Assembly: GCA_013696045.1 (NCBI GenBank)
Contig: JACCZH010000141.1
Location: forward strand, 1 to 12,320
Reading direction: 5' to 3'
Length of the DNA stretch: 12,320 nt
DNA from: Chloroflexia bacterium
Lineage (GTDB): Bacteria; Chloroflexota; Chloroflexia; Thermomicrobiales; CFX8
The stretch's first letter is position 1, and every line of letters begins with the position of its first letter. The notes beneath the pieces are model-generated. The model saw nothing but the letters and a program-made list of their open reading frames with translations, was not told the origin of the DNA and ran no database searches. The position numbers and the translations under genes are program-made. This document shows, piece after piece, positions 1 to 6,741 of this stretch.

Positions 1-375
1 CACATAGACCACACCCACCTGCACCACGCCGGAAACTTCCAGAGCAATCGACACCGCGTAGAGCGGATAGCCGTGGGCATAGTTCGTGGTGCCGTCCAGA
101 GGATCGACGATCCAGCGCCGGTTGCCGTCCGCATCCTCACCTGCTGCCGTGCCTTCTTCGGCAAGGAGCTGGTCGTCAGGGAAGGCTGTCGCTAACCGAT
201 CGGCGATCAAGCGCTCGCTGGCCAGATCGGCGTCGGTCACAAGGTCAACGATGCCTTTGTGTCTGACACCGCTCACCTTACTCTGCTGGGCACACAGAAG
301 CGCTCCAGCTTCGCGGGCCGCGTCCATAGCAACATCGAGTTCGACGGCATACGTGCCTGATTTATCGAGCGGCAT
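1..375 (-). CDS. Inositol monophosphatase family protein, C-terminus cut by window edge
   Basis: This is a phosphatase of the Mg2+-dependent, Li+-sensitive IMPase/SuhB/CysQ superfamily, which hydrolyses phosphate monoesters such as myo-inositol phosphate. The first 125 residues are visible, starting at ATG 375 with MPLDKSGTYAVELD, and the frame is open to base 1. Seen motifs are VTDADLASE near residue 46, the metal ligand AEEG near 71, and the family signature IVDPLDGTTNYAHG near 89, whose aspartates bind the catalytic metals. The C-terminal half, including the second metal-site motif (WDxAAG), lies outside the window. The start overlaps the end of tsaD by 14 nt, so it is probably co-translated with the t6A cluster. 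The exact substrate (inositol-1-P, histidinol-P, fructose-1,6-bisP or PAP) cannot be told from this half. Family assignment is sure; substrate is not. Confidence 0.93.
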   Translation of the reverse strand, partial: MPLDKSGTYAVELDVAMDAAREAGALLCAQQSKVSGVRHKGIVDLVTDADLASERLIADRLATAFPDDQLLAEEGTAAGEDADGNRRWIVDPLDGTTNYAHGYPLYAVSIALEVSGVVQVGVVYV

Positions 376-1495
376 GAGTTCGATCTATCACCCGCACTCC
401 TGGCAAGCTATCCAGCGGCAGCTGGGGGGAAACATCCATATCAAGTCCGGCCGCCGCACCGCGCCGCACCGCCTGGTAGGCCGCCGCGGCAATCATCGCG
501 GCATTGTCGGTGCAGAACTGCAGATCGGGCACATGCACTGGAACCTTCACATTGTGCGCCAGACGCCGGCGCAAGAGCGCGTTGGCCGCCACTCCACCGG
601 CCACCATCACACTGGCAACGTGTTGGTCGGCGGCCGCGCGGGCCGTCTTCTGAACCAGGACATCCACAATCGCCTCCTGATATGAGGCTGCAAGCTGGTT
701 CACCGGCATGTTCGGCACATATTCCGGCGGCTTGTGCTCGGGGAAAAGCTCGCGCGGAGCCTGGGGCCGGTTAGCAGGCTGGCGTCGTGGCGGCCCCTTC
801 ATCTTCTGGTACGGCTCGCAAGCTCGTAACAGCGCCGTCTTCAGGCCGGAGAACGAAAAATCGTAGGAGTCCCCGAGCCATGCTCGCGGCAGATCTCCCA
901 GCGGGCGGGCCCCTTCAGCCGCTTTCTGAATGGATGGCCCGCCGGGATAGCTCAGGCCCAGCAAGCGCGCGCCCTTGTCGAACGCCTCGCCAGCCGCGTC
1001 GTCCCTGGTGCGGCCCAGAATCTCGTAGACGCCGTGCTTCTGAAGCAACAGCAGTTCGGTATGCCCGCCGGAAACGATCAAGCACAATGCCGGCAGCGCT
1101 GGAGGATCGCCCGCCGCCTCACCAGGTGGAATCAGCCAGTTGGAATAGACGTGTCCTTCAAGGTGGTTCACTGGCACCAGCGGCTTACGCCAGGCAAAGG
1201 CCAGGGTCTTGGCGAAGTTAACTCCCACCAGCAGCGCGCCAGCCAGACCCGGACCCTCGGTTACGGCAATCGCGTCGATGTCGTCACGCGTCATCCCTGC
1301 AATCTCAAGCGCCTCTTGAACCACCGGGATAATGGCCGTAATATGCTGTCGCGAGGCAAGCTCCGGCACTACCCCACCATAACGAGCATGCAAATCGGTC
1401 TGAGACGCAATGACGTTCGAGCGCACCCAGCGGCCCTCGTGCACGACCGACGCCGATGTCTCGTCACAGGATGTCTCGATAGCCAGGATATTCAC
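362..1495 (-). CDS. tsaD: tRNA N6-adenosine threonylcarbamoyltransferase TsaD
   Basis: TsaD is the catalytic subunit that transfers the threonylcarbamoyl group from TC-AMP to A37 of ANN-decoding tRNAs. In bacteria it works with TsaB and TsaE in the cytoplasm. The protein is 377 aa and starts at GTG (MNILAIETSCDET, the Kae1/TsaD N-terminus). GGAGGG lies 12 nt upstream, inside the end of rimI. Seen are the ASRQH motif (48-51), metal-binding HLEGH (His111, His115), VSGGHTELL (141-149), DDAAGEAFDK (165-174), DFSFSGLKT (212-220), MVAGGVAAN (297-305) and FCTDNAAM with metal ligand Asp330. All key residues are present. It is about 40 residues longer than E. coli TsaD, largely because of a Pro/Arg-rich insertion around residues 229-263 between FSGLKT and the next helix. 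It sits 9 nt after rimI and overlaps the IMPase gene by 14 nt. Identity is certain. Confidence 0.98.
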   Translation of the reverse strand: MNILAIETSCDETSASVVHEGRWVRSNVIASQTDLHARYGGVVPELASRQHITAIIPVVQEALEIAGMTRDDIDAIAVTEGPGLAGALLVGVNFAKTLAFAWRKPLVPVNHLEGHVYSNWLIPPGEAAGDPPALPALCLIVSGGHTELLLLQKHGVYEILGRTRDDAAGEAFDKGARLLGLSYPGGPSIQKAAEGARPLGDLPRAWLGDSYDFSFSGLKTALLRACEPYQKMKGPPRRQPANRPQAPRELFPEHKPPEYVPNMPVNQLAASYQEAIVDVLVQKTARAAADQHVASVMVAGGVAANALLRRRLAHNVKVPVHVPDLQFCTDNAAMIAAAAYQAVRRGAAAGLDMDVSPQLPLDSLPGVRVIDRTHAAR

Positions 1496-1504
1496 AAGTG
1501 CTCG

Positions 1505-2143
1505 CTACCCTCCGGTGGATTCAATACAACCGCCGGACGAATTTCGCATCCGCTCGGTCAACGCCGCCTTCAGCCCCACCAGTCGCGCAACCGACTCTGG
1601 ATCGCTAATCGAGGGCGACCACATGATATATGCGTCCTCGCCATTGTCACTATAGTAGCGACGGCGGACGCCTTGCCGGGTGAAGCCATACTTCTGGTAC
1701 AGTGCCTGGGCCGTATCATTCGAGACCCGCACCTCAAGCGTCATCCACTCGGCGCCGCGCCGCAAGGCTTCTTCGAAGAGGTCGATCAGGAGCAGCTCTC
1801 CAAGGCCATGTCCGCGATACTCGGGCGTGACACCAATCGTGGTAACGTGCGCCTCGTCCAGCAAGATCCACATGCCGGCAAACCCGATGATCGGTGGATG
1901 GGCCGGATCTTCAGGGGACCGGCGTCGAAACGGCAACAAGCTGCGCGCGCCGCGTTGCTCCTGTGCCGCCAGCTCACGGGCTCGCTCATCCCGGGGACGC
2001 ATCACAATGTAGTAATTATTGTTGATGTTGTTCAGCTCGCGCCGGTAGGCGGATTGAGGCCAAGCATTGCTGAAACAGCGGCGCTCCACCTTGGAGACCT
2101 CAGGCACATCTTCAATTCTCATGTGCTCGATGACAACGTTCAC
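1505..2143 (-). CDS. rimI: RimI-like GNAT N-acetyltransferase (ribosomal protein S18 type)
   Basis: This is a GNAT-fold acetyltransferase of the RimI branch, which acetylates the N-terminal alanine of ribosomal protein S18. The fold is visible: IEDVPEVSKVERRCF (10-24), beta strands ending in HVTTIGVTPEY, the acetyl-CoA pyrophosphate loop RGHGLG (110-115), LEVRVSN (136-142) with the likely catalytic Glu137, and ALYQKYGF (147-154) with the tyrosines expected near the proton donor site. At 212 aa it is well over the usual ~150 aa. The excess is an Arg/Glu/Pro-rich insertion at about 51-82 and a C-terminal extension from about 179. The start is GTG, overlapping the tsaB stop as GTGA, which implies translational coupling. 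Methionine 8 is a possible alternative start. Its place between tsaB and tsaD is the classic bacterial arrangement, which supports RimI over other GNATs. S18 as the substrate is inferred from family. Confidence 0.93.
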   Translation of the reverse strand: MNVVIEHMRIEDVPEVSKVERRCFSNAWPQSAYRRELNNINNNYYIVMRPRDERARELAAQEQRGARSLLPFRRRSPEDPAHPPIIGFAGMWILLDEAHVTTIGVTPEYRGHGLGELLLIDLFEEALRRGAEWMTLEVRVSNDTAQALYQKYGFTRQGVRRRYYSDNGEDAYIMWSPSISDPESVARLVGLKAALTERMRNSSGGCIESTGG

Positions 2144-2856
2144 GGGTTCCGCTCCGGCTTCGCAGCGACTACCGGCTGCGAGTGAATGTACATTGGTTCT
2201 AACGCTAACAGATCGTCAGCTTCATCGTTTCGCCAGCGTTGCGCGGCCAGATCCAGAAGGGCAGACGCCCGGCGCCTGCCTGCCGCCGCCGGCGGCAGGA
2301 TAACGTTTGGCATCTCCTTGAGCGCCTGGCGATCGGTTTCGCTCAATTCGCCGGAAAGCACAGTGGGCTCCAGCAGACCGTCACCCAGCTCGCCTGGAGT
2401 GCGGTGGTCAAGCGCTCCCCGCAGCTGTAAACGCCCGTTCGTCATCCGGTAATCCCCAACGACGATCCGGCCACGTCCCGCTTCAACAAACGCCCGTACC
2501 GGATGGCCGGCATAGGCGACGACATGCGCCGCGATATCCAGGGTTCCGACGCCAAAAATCGGAATCTGCATGCTGAAAGCAAAGCCTTTGGCAATACTCA
2601 TGCCGACTCGCAACGCATTGAACGCCCCGGGACCGCTCGCGACGGCCACCGCGCCCAGTTGCCCGGGCGTTATCCCAACCAGGCGCATCAATCCATCGAC
2701 CTCCACCAGGATGGTCGTCGTCTGGTTCCGCCCGGCGTTCCAGACAATCTCCGCGCCGAGGGCTCCCGTGTCATCTCCAACCGGTCCCAACGCCAGCGAA
2801 GCCAGCGTGTTAGAGGTGTCGAGCGCCAGCATCCAGGTTTGTGACGTGTCAACCAC
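2140..2856 (-). CDS. tsaB: tRNA threonylcarbamoyladenosine biosynthesis protein TsaB
   Basis: TsaB is the catalytically inactive TsaD paralogue that dimerises with TsaD and, with TsaE, forms the bacterial t6A synthase. The ASKHA N-terminus is seen as MLALDTSNTLASLALG. The motif SGPGAFNALRVG corresponds to the family SGPGSFTGLRIG, and VEAGRGRIVVG matches the conserved region after it. The start is uncertain. GTG 2856 gives 238 aa, overlaps the tsaE stop by 8 nt and places the first beta strand at the usual distance from the N-terminus. ATG 2832 would give 230 aa and leave an unusually short N-terminus. Neither has a strong Shine-Dalgarno sequence, so coupling to tsaE translation is likely. The last third is diverged, as is normal for TsaB. 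The stop overlaps the rimI start by 4 nt. Confidence 0.93.
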   Translation of the reverse strand: MVDTSQTWMLALDTSNTLASLALGPVGDDTGALGAEIVWNAGRNQTTTILVEVDGLMRLVGITPGQLGAVAVASGPGAFNALRVGMSIAKGFAFSMQIPIFGVGTLDIAAHVVAYAGHPVRAFVEAGRGRIVVGDYRMTNGRLQLRGALDHRTPGELGDGLLEPTVLSGELSETDRQALKEMPNVILPPAAAGRRRASALLDLAAQRWRNDEADDLLALEPMYIHSQPVVAAKPERNP

Positions 2857-3367
2857 GGGCACCCGCCAGTTCGCGTCGCAGCGTTTCAATCGCCAGCCGG
2901 TAGCGTTCACCATGGGGGTCAATCGTGATGCTGCGCTTCGTGTCAGCCACAGTCGCCAGCTCAATCATGATGTATTCAGGCGGAAGGAGCCCTCTGGCTC
3001 GCTCCGGCCATTCAATGATTGTGATCGCACTCTGATCGTCCAGGTATTCTTCAAATCCAAAGGAGAGCACCTCTTCTGCTTCCTCGATCCGGTAGAGATC
3101 GATGTGGTAAATCCGCACAGCGCGCTCGTGGGCGTCGGTGCCGTCGTGCTCGGTGACAAGAGTAAAAGTCGGGCTGAGCATCTCGGTCGTCACCCGCAGC
3201 CCACGGGCCAATCCCTGAGCAAAGGTGGTTTTGCCGGCGCCGATCATGCCACCCAGCAGGACCAGGCTACCCTGTCCAAGCACGCGGCCGAGCTGGGTGC
3301 CGATTCGAAGGGTTTGTTCTGGGCTGTGGCTGATCACATCAAGTGCCGGCCGGCGGGGCGCGGTCAA
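2849..3367 (-). CDS. tsaE: tRNA threonylcarbamoyladenosine biosynthesis ATPase TsaE
   Basis: TsaE is the P-loop ATPase that binds the TsaB-TsaD dimer and resets it between rounds of t6A synthesis. The protein is 172 aa, normal to slightly long. The Walker A loop is GGMIGAGKTT (39-48), where most TsaE proteins have GDLGAGKT, so the usual acidic residue is replaced. SPTFTLV (65-71), YHIDLYRIE (87-95) and IIEWPER (117-123) are the characteristic TsaE motifs. The start is TTG at 3367, with AAGGAG 6 nt upstream (plus-strand 3374-3379). The ATG at 3371-3369 is out of frame and is rejected. This is the first gene of the tsaE-tsaB-rimI-tsaD-IMPase cluster, 90 bp after the iron-transport ATPase gene. 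Identification is secure. Confidence 0.97.
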   Translation of the reverse strand: MTAPRRPALDVISHSPEQTLRIGTQLGRVLGQGSLVLLGGMIGAGKTTFAQGLARGLRVTTEMLSPTFTLVTEHDGTDAHERAVRIYHIDLYRIEEAEEVLSFGFEEYLDDQSAITIIEWPERARGLLPPEYIMIELATVADTKRSITIDPHGERYRLAIETLRRELAGARG

Positions 3368-3373
3368 TCATCG

Positions 3374-3379
3374 CTCCTT
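3374..3379 (-). promoter_or_regulatory. Ribosome binding site of tsaE
   Basis: AAGGAG on the minus strand lies 6 nt before TTG 3367. It is what fixes this rare start codon over the out-of-frame ATG four bases upstream. Confidence 0.7.
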
Positions 3380-3408
3380 CGGCGGTGGTCGTGCCTGTCA
3401 ATTGGTTC

Positions 3409-3414
3409 ATGATA
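3409..3414 (-). promoter_or_regulatory. Possible -10 box for the tsaE cluster
   Basis: The 90-bp gap between the iron ABC ATPase stop and tsaE holds TATCAT on the minus strand, 5 of 6 matches to the -10 consensus, about 42 bp before the tsaE start. No convincing -35 hexamer lies 16-18 bp upstream and there is no TG extension. The tsa cluster may have its own weak promoter here or may be read through from the iron operon. No terminator hairpin is seen in this gap. Confidence 0.25.
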
Positions 3415-3457
3415 GCCGAAACGCATGCTCCGGCGCACGGACTGACTGTAGCTCAGC

Positions 3458-4591
3458 TCACGACCTGGCGGCCGCGTCGATTCCGTCAAGCGCAACGGGC
3501 GTTCCCAGAGACATGGGCCCAAGACGCGGTGGCGCAGTCAATGCTACACGCGAATCAGCGTCATACGCCGCCAAACGGACACGGTTGCAACGTACCCGCA
3601 CCCGTGCCCCAGGAGAAATCGAAACATATGACGGCTGGTTTGATTGCAGCTGCACTCCACACGGAAGCTGAATGACGTAGGTCGTTTCGGCGCCGTGGAA
3701 GGTGCGCGACACGATCACCGCGATACCATCTGGATCAACCTCAAGCGACACATCGCGCGGGCGAATTAACAGATCCACATGCACCTGCGCGCCCTGTTCC
3801 TCAAGCTCAAAACGCCCAAGGTCAGACTCGGCAATCGCCCCGGCAATCGTCGCCGGCACGAACGTGCCCTGCCCAACAAAATTCGCCACCGCGCGGGTGG
3901 CTGGATAGTGATACACAATCTCCGGGACGTCGATCTGCTCCACCCGGCCATGAAGCATCACCGCCATGCGGTCAGCAACGGTCATTGCCTCTTGCTGGTC
4001 ATGGGTAACAAGGATCGCGGTCGTGCCGAGAGACTTCAACAAATCACGGACCTCAATGCGCATTGCCAATCGCATCTCAGTGTCCAGGTTTGAAAATGGC
4101 TCGTCCAGTAACAGCACATGTGGCTTGGGGCCAAGAGCCCGAGCCATCGCAACACGCTGCTGCTGGCCTCCGGAAAGCTGGTGCGGGAAACGCTCAGCCA
4201 ATGCGCCAAGTCCAGTCAACTCCAGCAGCTCGTCGATCCGCTCGCGCTTCTCCTGGCGCGGCAGCCGGCCAATCCCGAACGCGATGTTGTCGGAAACCGT
4301 CAAGTGTGGGAAGAGCGCGTAATCCTGAAAGACCATGCCAACGCCGCGCTTGTCCGGCGAGATAAAACCATGTGGACCGGCGACCTGGTTGCCGGCAATA
4401 ATGACATGCCCCTCGTCGGGACGCTCAAAACCCGCTATCAGCCGCAGTGTCGTCGTCTTGCCGCAGCCACTCGGGCCGAGCAAAGCCACGATCTCGCCGG
4501 GCTCAACGGACAAATGCACGTCACGCACCGCAGGCTCGTCGGCGCCGGTAAAGCGCTTGCTGACATTAACCAGAGTTATTCCGTCATGCAC
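3458..4591 (-). CDS. Ferric iron ABC transporter ATP-binding protein (FbpC/PotA type)
   Basis: This is the cytoplasmic ATPase that powers import through the upstream permease. It is 377 aa from GTG 4591, with AGGGG 8 nt upstream. In order: Walker A GPSGCGKTT (39-47), Q-loop VFQDYALFPHLTV (Gln89), signature LSGGQQQRVAMARAL (from 139), Walker B VLLLDEPFSNLD (159-170), H-loop ILVTHDQQEAM (His197), then a C-terminal TOBE/MOP-like region from about 240. All catalytic residues are present. The frame stays open upstream to 4687, but that extension covers the candidate promoter's downstream region and has no family similarity, so the GTG is preferred. The spacing to the preceding gene is 162 bp with its own candidate promoter and shared motif, so expression may be partly independent of the permease. 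Iron is inferred from the neighbouring binding protein; the ATPase alone could equally serve thiosulfate, putrescine or similar substrates. Confidence 0.95.
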   Translation of the reverse strand: MHDGITLVNVSKRFTGADEPAVRDVHLSVEPGEIVALLGPSGCGKTTTLRLIAGFERPDEGHVIIAGNQVAGPHGFISPDKRGVGMVFQDYALFPHLTVSDNIAFGIGRLPRQEKRERIDELLELTGLGALAERFPHQLSGGQQQRVAMARALGPKPHVLLLDEPFSNLDTEMRLAMRIEVRDLLKSLGTTAILVTHDQQEAMTVADRMAVMLHGRVEQIDVPEIVYHYPATRAVANFVGQGTFVPATIAGAIAESDLGRFELEEQGAQVHVDLLIRPRDVSLEVDPDGIAVIVSRTFHGAETTYVIQLPCGVQLQSNQPSYVSISPGARVRVRCNRVRLAAYDADSRVALTAPPRLGPMSLGTPVALDGIDAAARS

Positions 4592-4599
4592 GTTTATTA

Positions 4600-4604
4600 C
4601 CCCT
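4600..4604 (-). promoter_or_regulatory. Ribosome binding site of the iron ABC ATPase
   Basis: AGGGG on the minus strand, 8 nt before GTG 4591. It supports this internal start over the longer open frame reaching 4687. Confidence 0.55.
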
Positions 4605-4662
4605 AGTGCGCATTTAGCGGGCGGCTTTCCAGTACCCGAAGCGACCCCGTCTACGCTAAGGA

Positions 4663-4679
4663 TAATCCCGACCTGCCAA
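4663..4679 (-). promoter_or_regulatory. Candidate operator, second copy of the iron-operon motif
   Basis: The plus strand reads TAATCCCGACCTGCCAA. It matches 15 of 17 bases of the sequence at 8002-8018 before the iron-binding protein gene, in the same orientation relative to the downstream gene. It begins about 7 nt downstream of the candidate -10 box of the ATPase promoter, so it would lie at the transcription start. At this copy the other half of the dyad is degenerate, with about 6 of 13 positions matching and a spacer 3 nt longer. Binding by a regulator is inferred from the duplication and placement only. Confidence 0.5.
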
Positions 4680-4686
4680 CTTGTCA

Positions 4687-4715
4687 TTCTTAGTGTACGG
4701 TGAACCTGGCGTCAA
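4687..4715 (-). promoter_or_regulatory. Candidate promoter of the iron ABC ATPase gene
   Basis: On the minus strand, TTGACG (4715-4710) is followed after 17 bp by TAAGAA (4692-4687), or after 18 bp by the slightly better AAGAAT. The -35 box is good and the -10 box is weak. It is about 100 bp before the GTG start and upstream of the shared 17-bp motif. The rest of the 162-bp spacer holds no recognisable gene or terminator. Confidence 0.4.
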
Positions 4716-4753
4716 TTGCGGGAGTGGCTCACAATTGAACATGGCATCGTCGT

Positions 4754-5062
4754 TCACGTATCAGTGAACCACCCGTTGACCCGCTCCTCATCCTCCTGGC
4801 GGCTCTCGTGGAGAAGATCATCGGACGCAATCCCGATAGGTCCAATTTTCTTTCGCAACGTACCGATGCGCTCGACAGTACGTTGCCGGCGTTCCAGCAC
4901 TTCAGGCGTGATTTCACTAACACAAGGAATCCGAAGCGATGGAAGGTCTTCTGGATTGTCATCATGGTTGACAGGGTAGTCCGCCACATGTGCATCCTTT
5001 CCGATGAGCACAAGTATACCGTTCGCAATATGACGGATACCGCGCACGTAATGATCGCTCAA
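4754..5062 (-). CDS. Small hypothetical protein between iron permease and ATPase
   Basis: I do not recognise this protein. It is 102 aa if started at TTG 5062 (MSDHYVRGIRHIANG); GTG 5047 is an in-frame alternative. No Shine-Dalgarno sequence is visible before either. It begins 18 nt after the permease TAG and in the same reading frame. The N-terminal half is mixed and strand-like. The C-terminal half is a charged helix (PEVLERRQRTVERIG), then LRKKIGPIGIASDDLL and an acidic tail. The segment 'LRxxIGPIGIxxxDLL' resembles the C-termini of some short type II antitoxins as I remember them, but no toxin gene is adjacent, so this is weak. The third codon positions here are visibly less GC-rich than in the neighbours, which suggests later arrival or relaxed selection. 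It contains no signal peptide or membrane span. It could also be a decaying remnant. No competing frame here looks more protein-like. Confidence 0.5.
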   Translation of the reverse strand: MSDHYVRGIRHIANGILVLIGKDAHVADYPVNHDDNPEDLPSLRIPCVSEITPEVLERRQRTVERIGTLRKKIGPIGIASDDLLHESRQEDEERVNGWFTDT

Positions 5063-5080
5063 TGCCGGCAGAGCACTACG

Positions 5081-6739
5081 CTACCCGCGGCTTGCATCCA
5101 CCCGCGACTGGCGTAGCGAGATGACGATCATGGGAATCGCCGAGATGAGGATCAACAGCAGGGCTGGGGCGGCGGCACGGGCCCAGAAGCCTTCGGCAGT
5201 GGCGCCCCAGATACGGGTGGCGAGGGTGTTAAAGCCGATCGGCCGCAGCAGCAACGTGGCTGGCAGTTCTTTCATCACGGTGAGAAATACCAGCAACCCG
5301 CCACTCAACAGCCCGTGCCGAGCCAGTGGGCCGGTCACGGAAAGCCATACGCGCGGCGAGTTATAGCCCAGGCTGCGCGCGGCTTCCTCGATATGCGGGC
5401 TCACCTGAAGCAAGGCTGCCCGCATCGATCCCACCGCCTGTGGAATAAAGCGCACGACATAGGCGAGCACCAGCATCCCGGTTGTTTGATACAGAAATGG
5501 CGCGTAATTTGCCCCGAAAAAGACCAGCGACAGGGCCACCACGATCCCGGGTAGGGCGTAGCCGGCATAGGTTGCGCGCTCGATCAAGCCACTAAACGGC
5601 CCGGCGTGCCGCACAGAAAGTAGCACCACGGGGATGGACAGGAGCACCGCCACCAGCGCCGCCAGCAGCGAGACGTAGGCCGAGTTCAAACCGGCGTCCC
5701 ATACCAGCCGCAGTGGTTCCCCGGCGCGCAAGCCGCGCACCAGCCAGTACAGAATGACACCGATCGGCATCACCAGAGCCAAGCCGACAACTGTCGCGCA
5801 ATAGGCGACCGCAGGCGCTTTCCAGCGTCCGAGCTTCAACATCCGCGAAGGACGCATGACTCCTGCCGTACTGCGGTGGTAGCCTGCGCCACCCCGCGAC
5901 CAGGACTCGAAGCCGAGCAATGTCACCGTAAGCCCGACAAGCACCAACGCCAGGCCGGCGGCCAGTGTGCGGTCGAACGAACCGGTGTACTGCGTGTAGA
6001 TTGCTCGCGTAAATGAATCAAACTGCAACAGGGACACCGCGCCGAAGTCACTAAAAACATACAACGCCACCAGCAGCGATCCAGCCCCCACAGCGGGACG
6101 CAGCAGCGGCAGTGTCACCTTCCGGAAGGTCGCAAGGGACCCATAGCCCATCGACCGCGACGCCTCCTCAAGCGCGGTGTCCATGCTGGAGATGGTTGCG
6201 TTCAAGGTGAGCAGGACATATGGATACGAGAGCAGCGTAAGGGTCAATGCCGCCCCGAACAGGCCGTAGATTTCCGGAAGCCGTTCAATTCCGAACAGCG
6301 TTTCCAGCCTGCTCTGTAGCAATCCGCGTGGGCCTAGAGCCGCGACAATCGCGAACGCGCCCACATAGCTGGGCACCGCAAGCGGCAGGACGAGCGCCAC
6401 CGACCAGAAGCGACGCCAGGGCAGGTCGGTCCGCGAGGTTAACCAGGCGGCCGGCAACGAAATCAGCACCGAGGCGACGGTAACAATCGTAGCCAGGACA
6501 ACAGTGTTGCGCAGCAGCATGAAGGTGCGTGGCCGCCATATCAGGTCGAGGATGTCGGTCCCGCCTTGAGAAGCTCGCAGAACCAGATAGCCGATCGGCA
6601 GCACCATAATGACGGCAACCACGAGCGCCGGCAGCCATAAAGCTGCCGGCGCTCCACGTAGAAGCGGGGAACGGCGCCGGGATTTGCCACCACGCCTTGG
6701 CGCGGCACGGCCTGAAGCCTCTTCCCGGCCCTGATTCAC
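5081..6739 (-). CDS. Ferric iron ABC transporter permease, fused double domain (FbpB type)
   Basis: This is an inner-membrane permease of the FbpB/ThiP type, in which two BPD_transp_1 domains are fused in one 552-aa chain, so one protein forms the whole channel. After a basic N-terminal tail (1-30) the first transmembrane segment is about 33-55. The two ATPase-contacting EAA loops are visible: EEASRSMGYGS with LPLLRPAVGAG (191-220), and EEAARSLGYNS with GPLARHGLLSGG (451-481). The linker between halves is about 278-308, followed by another membrane set. The start is GTG 6739, 2 nt after the stop of the binding-protein gene, so coupling is likely. Length is normal for the fused family. Iron as substrate follows from the adjacent FbpA-type protein. 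Identification as an iron/thiamine/sulfate-class permease is firm. Confidence 0.95.
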   Translation of the reverse strand: MNQGREEASGRAAPRRGGKSRRRSPLLRGAPAALWLPALVVAVIMVLPIGYLVLRASQGGTDILDLIWRPRTFMLLRNTVVLATIVTVASVLISLPAAWLTSRTDLPWRRFWSVALVLPLAVPSYVGAFAIVAALGPRGLLQSRLETLFGIERLPEIYGLFGAALTLTLLSYPYVLLTLNATISSMDTALEEASRSMGYGSLATFRKVTLPLLRPAVGAGSLLVALYVFSDFGAVSLLQFDSFTRAIYTQYTGSFDRTLAAGLALVLVGLTVTLLGFESWSRGGAGYHRSTAGVMRPSRMLKLGRWKAPAVAYCATVVGLALVMPIGVILYWLVRGLRAGEPLRLVWDAGLNSAYVSLLAALVAVLLSIPVVLLSVRHAGPFSGLIERATYAGYALPGIVVALSLVFFGANYAPFLYQTTGMLVLAYVVRFIPQAVGSMRAALLQVSPHIEEAARSLGYNSPRVWLSVTGPLARHGLLSGGLLVFLTVMKELPATLLLRPIGFNTLATRIWGATAEGFWARAAAPALLLILISAIPMIVISLRQSRVDASRG

Positions 6740-6741
6740 CG

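Noticed and set aside
1034..2185. 383-codon plus-strand open frame antisense to tsaD and rimI
   Set aside because: It has no recognisable motif and lies fully opposite two well-identified genes; in GC-rich DNA such antisense frames are common by-products of codon bias.
3396..3401. Perfect TTGACA (minus strand) before tsaE as a -35 box
   Set aside because: No -10-like hexamer lies 15-19 bp downstream, where the ribosome binding site sits; it would also start transcription after the tsaE start.
2570..3412. 280-codon plus-strand open frame opposite tsaB and tsaE
   Set aside because: It covers strongly conserved genes on the other strand and shows no family similarity.
4808..5116. 102-codon plus-strand frame opposite the small unknown gene
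   Set aside because: It runs into the permease end, has no ribosome binding site, and the minus-strand frame fits the operon. I cannot fully exclude it.
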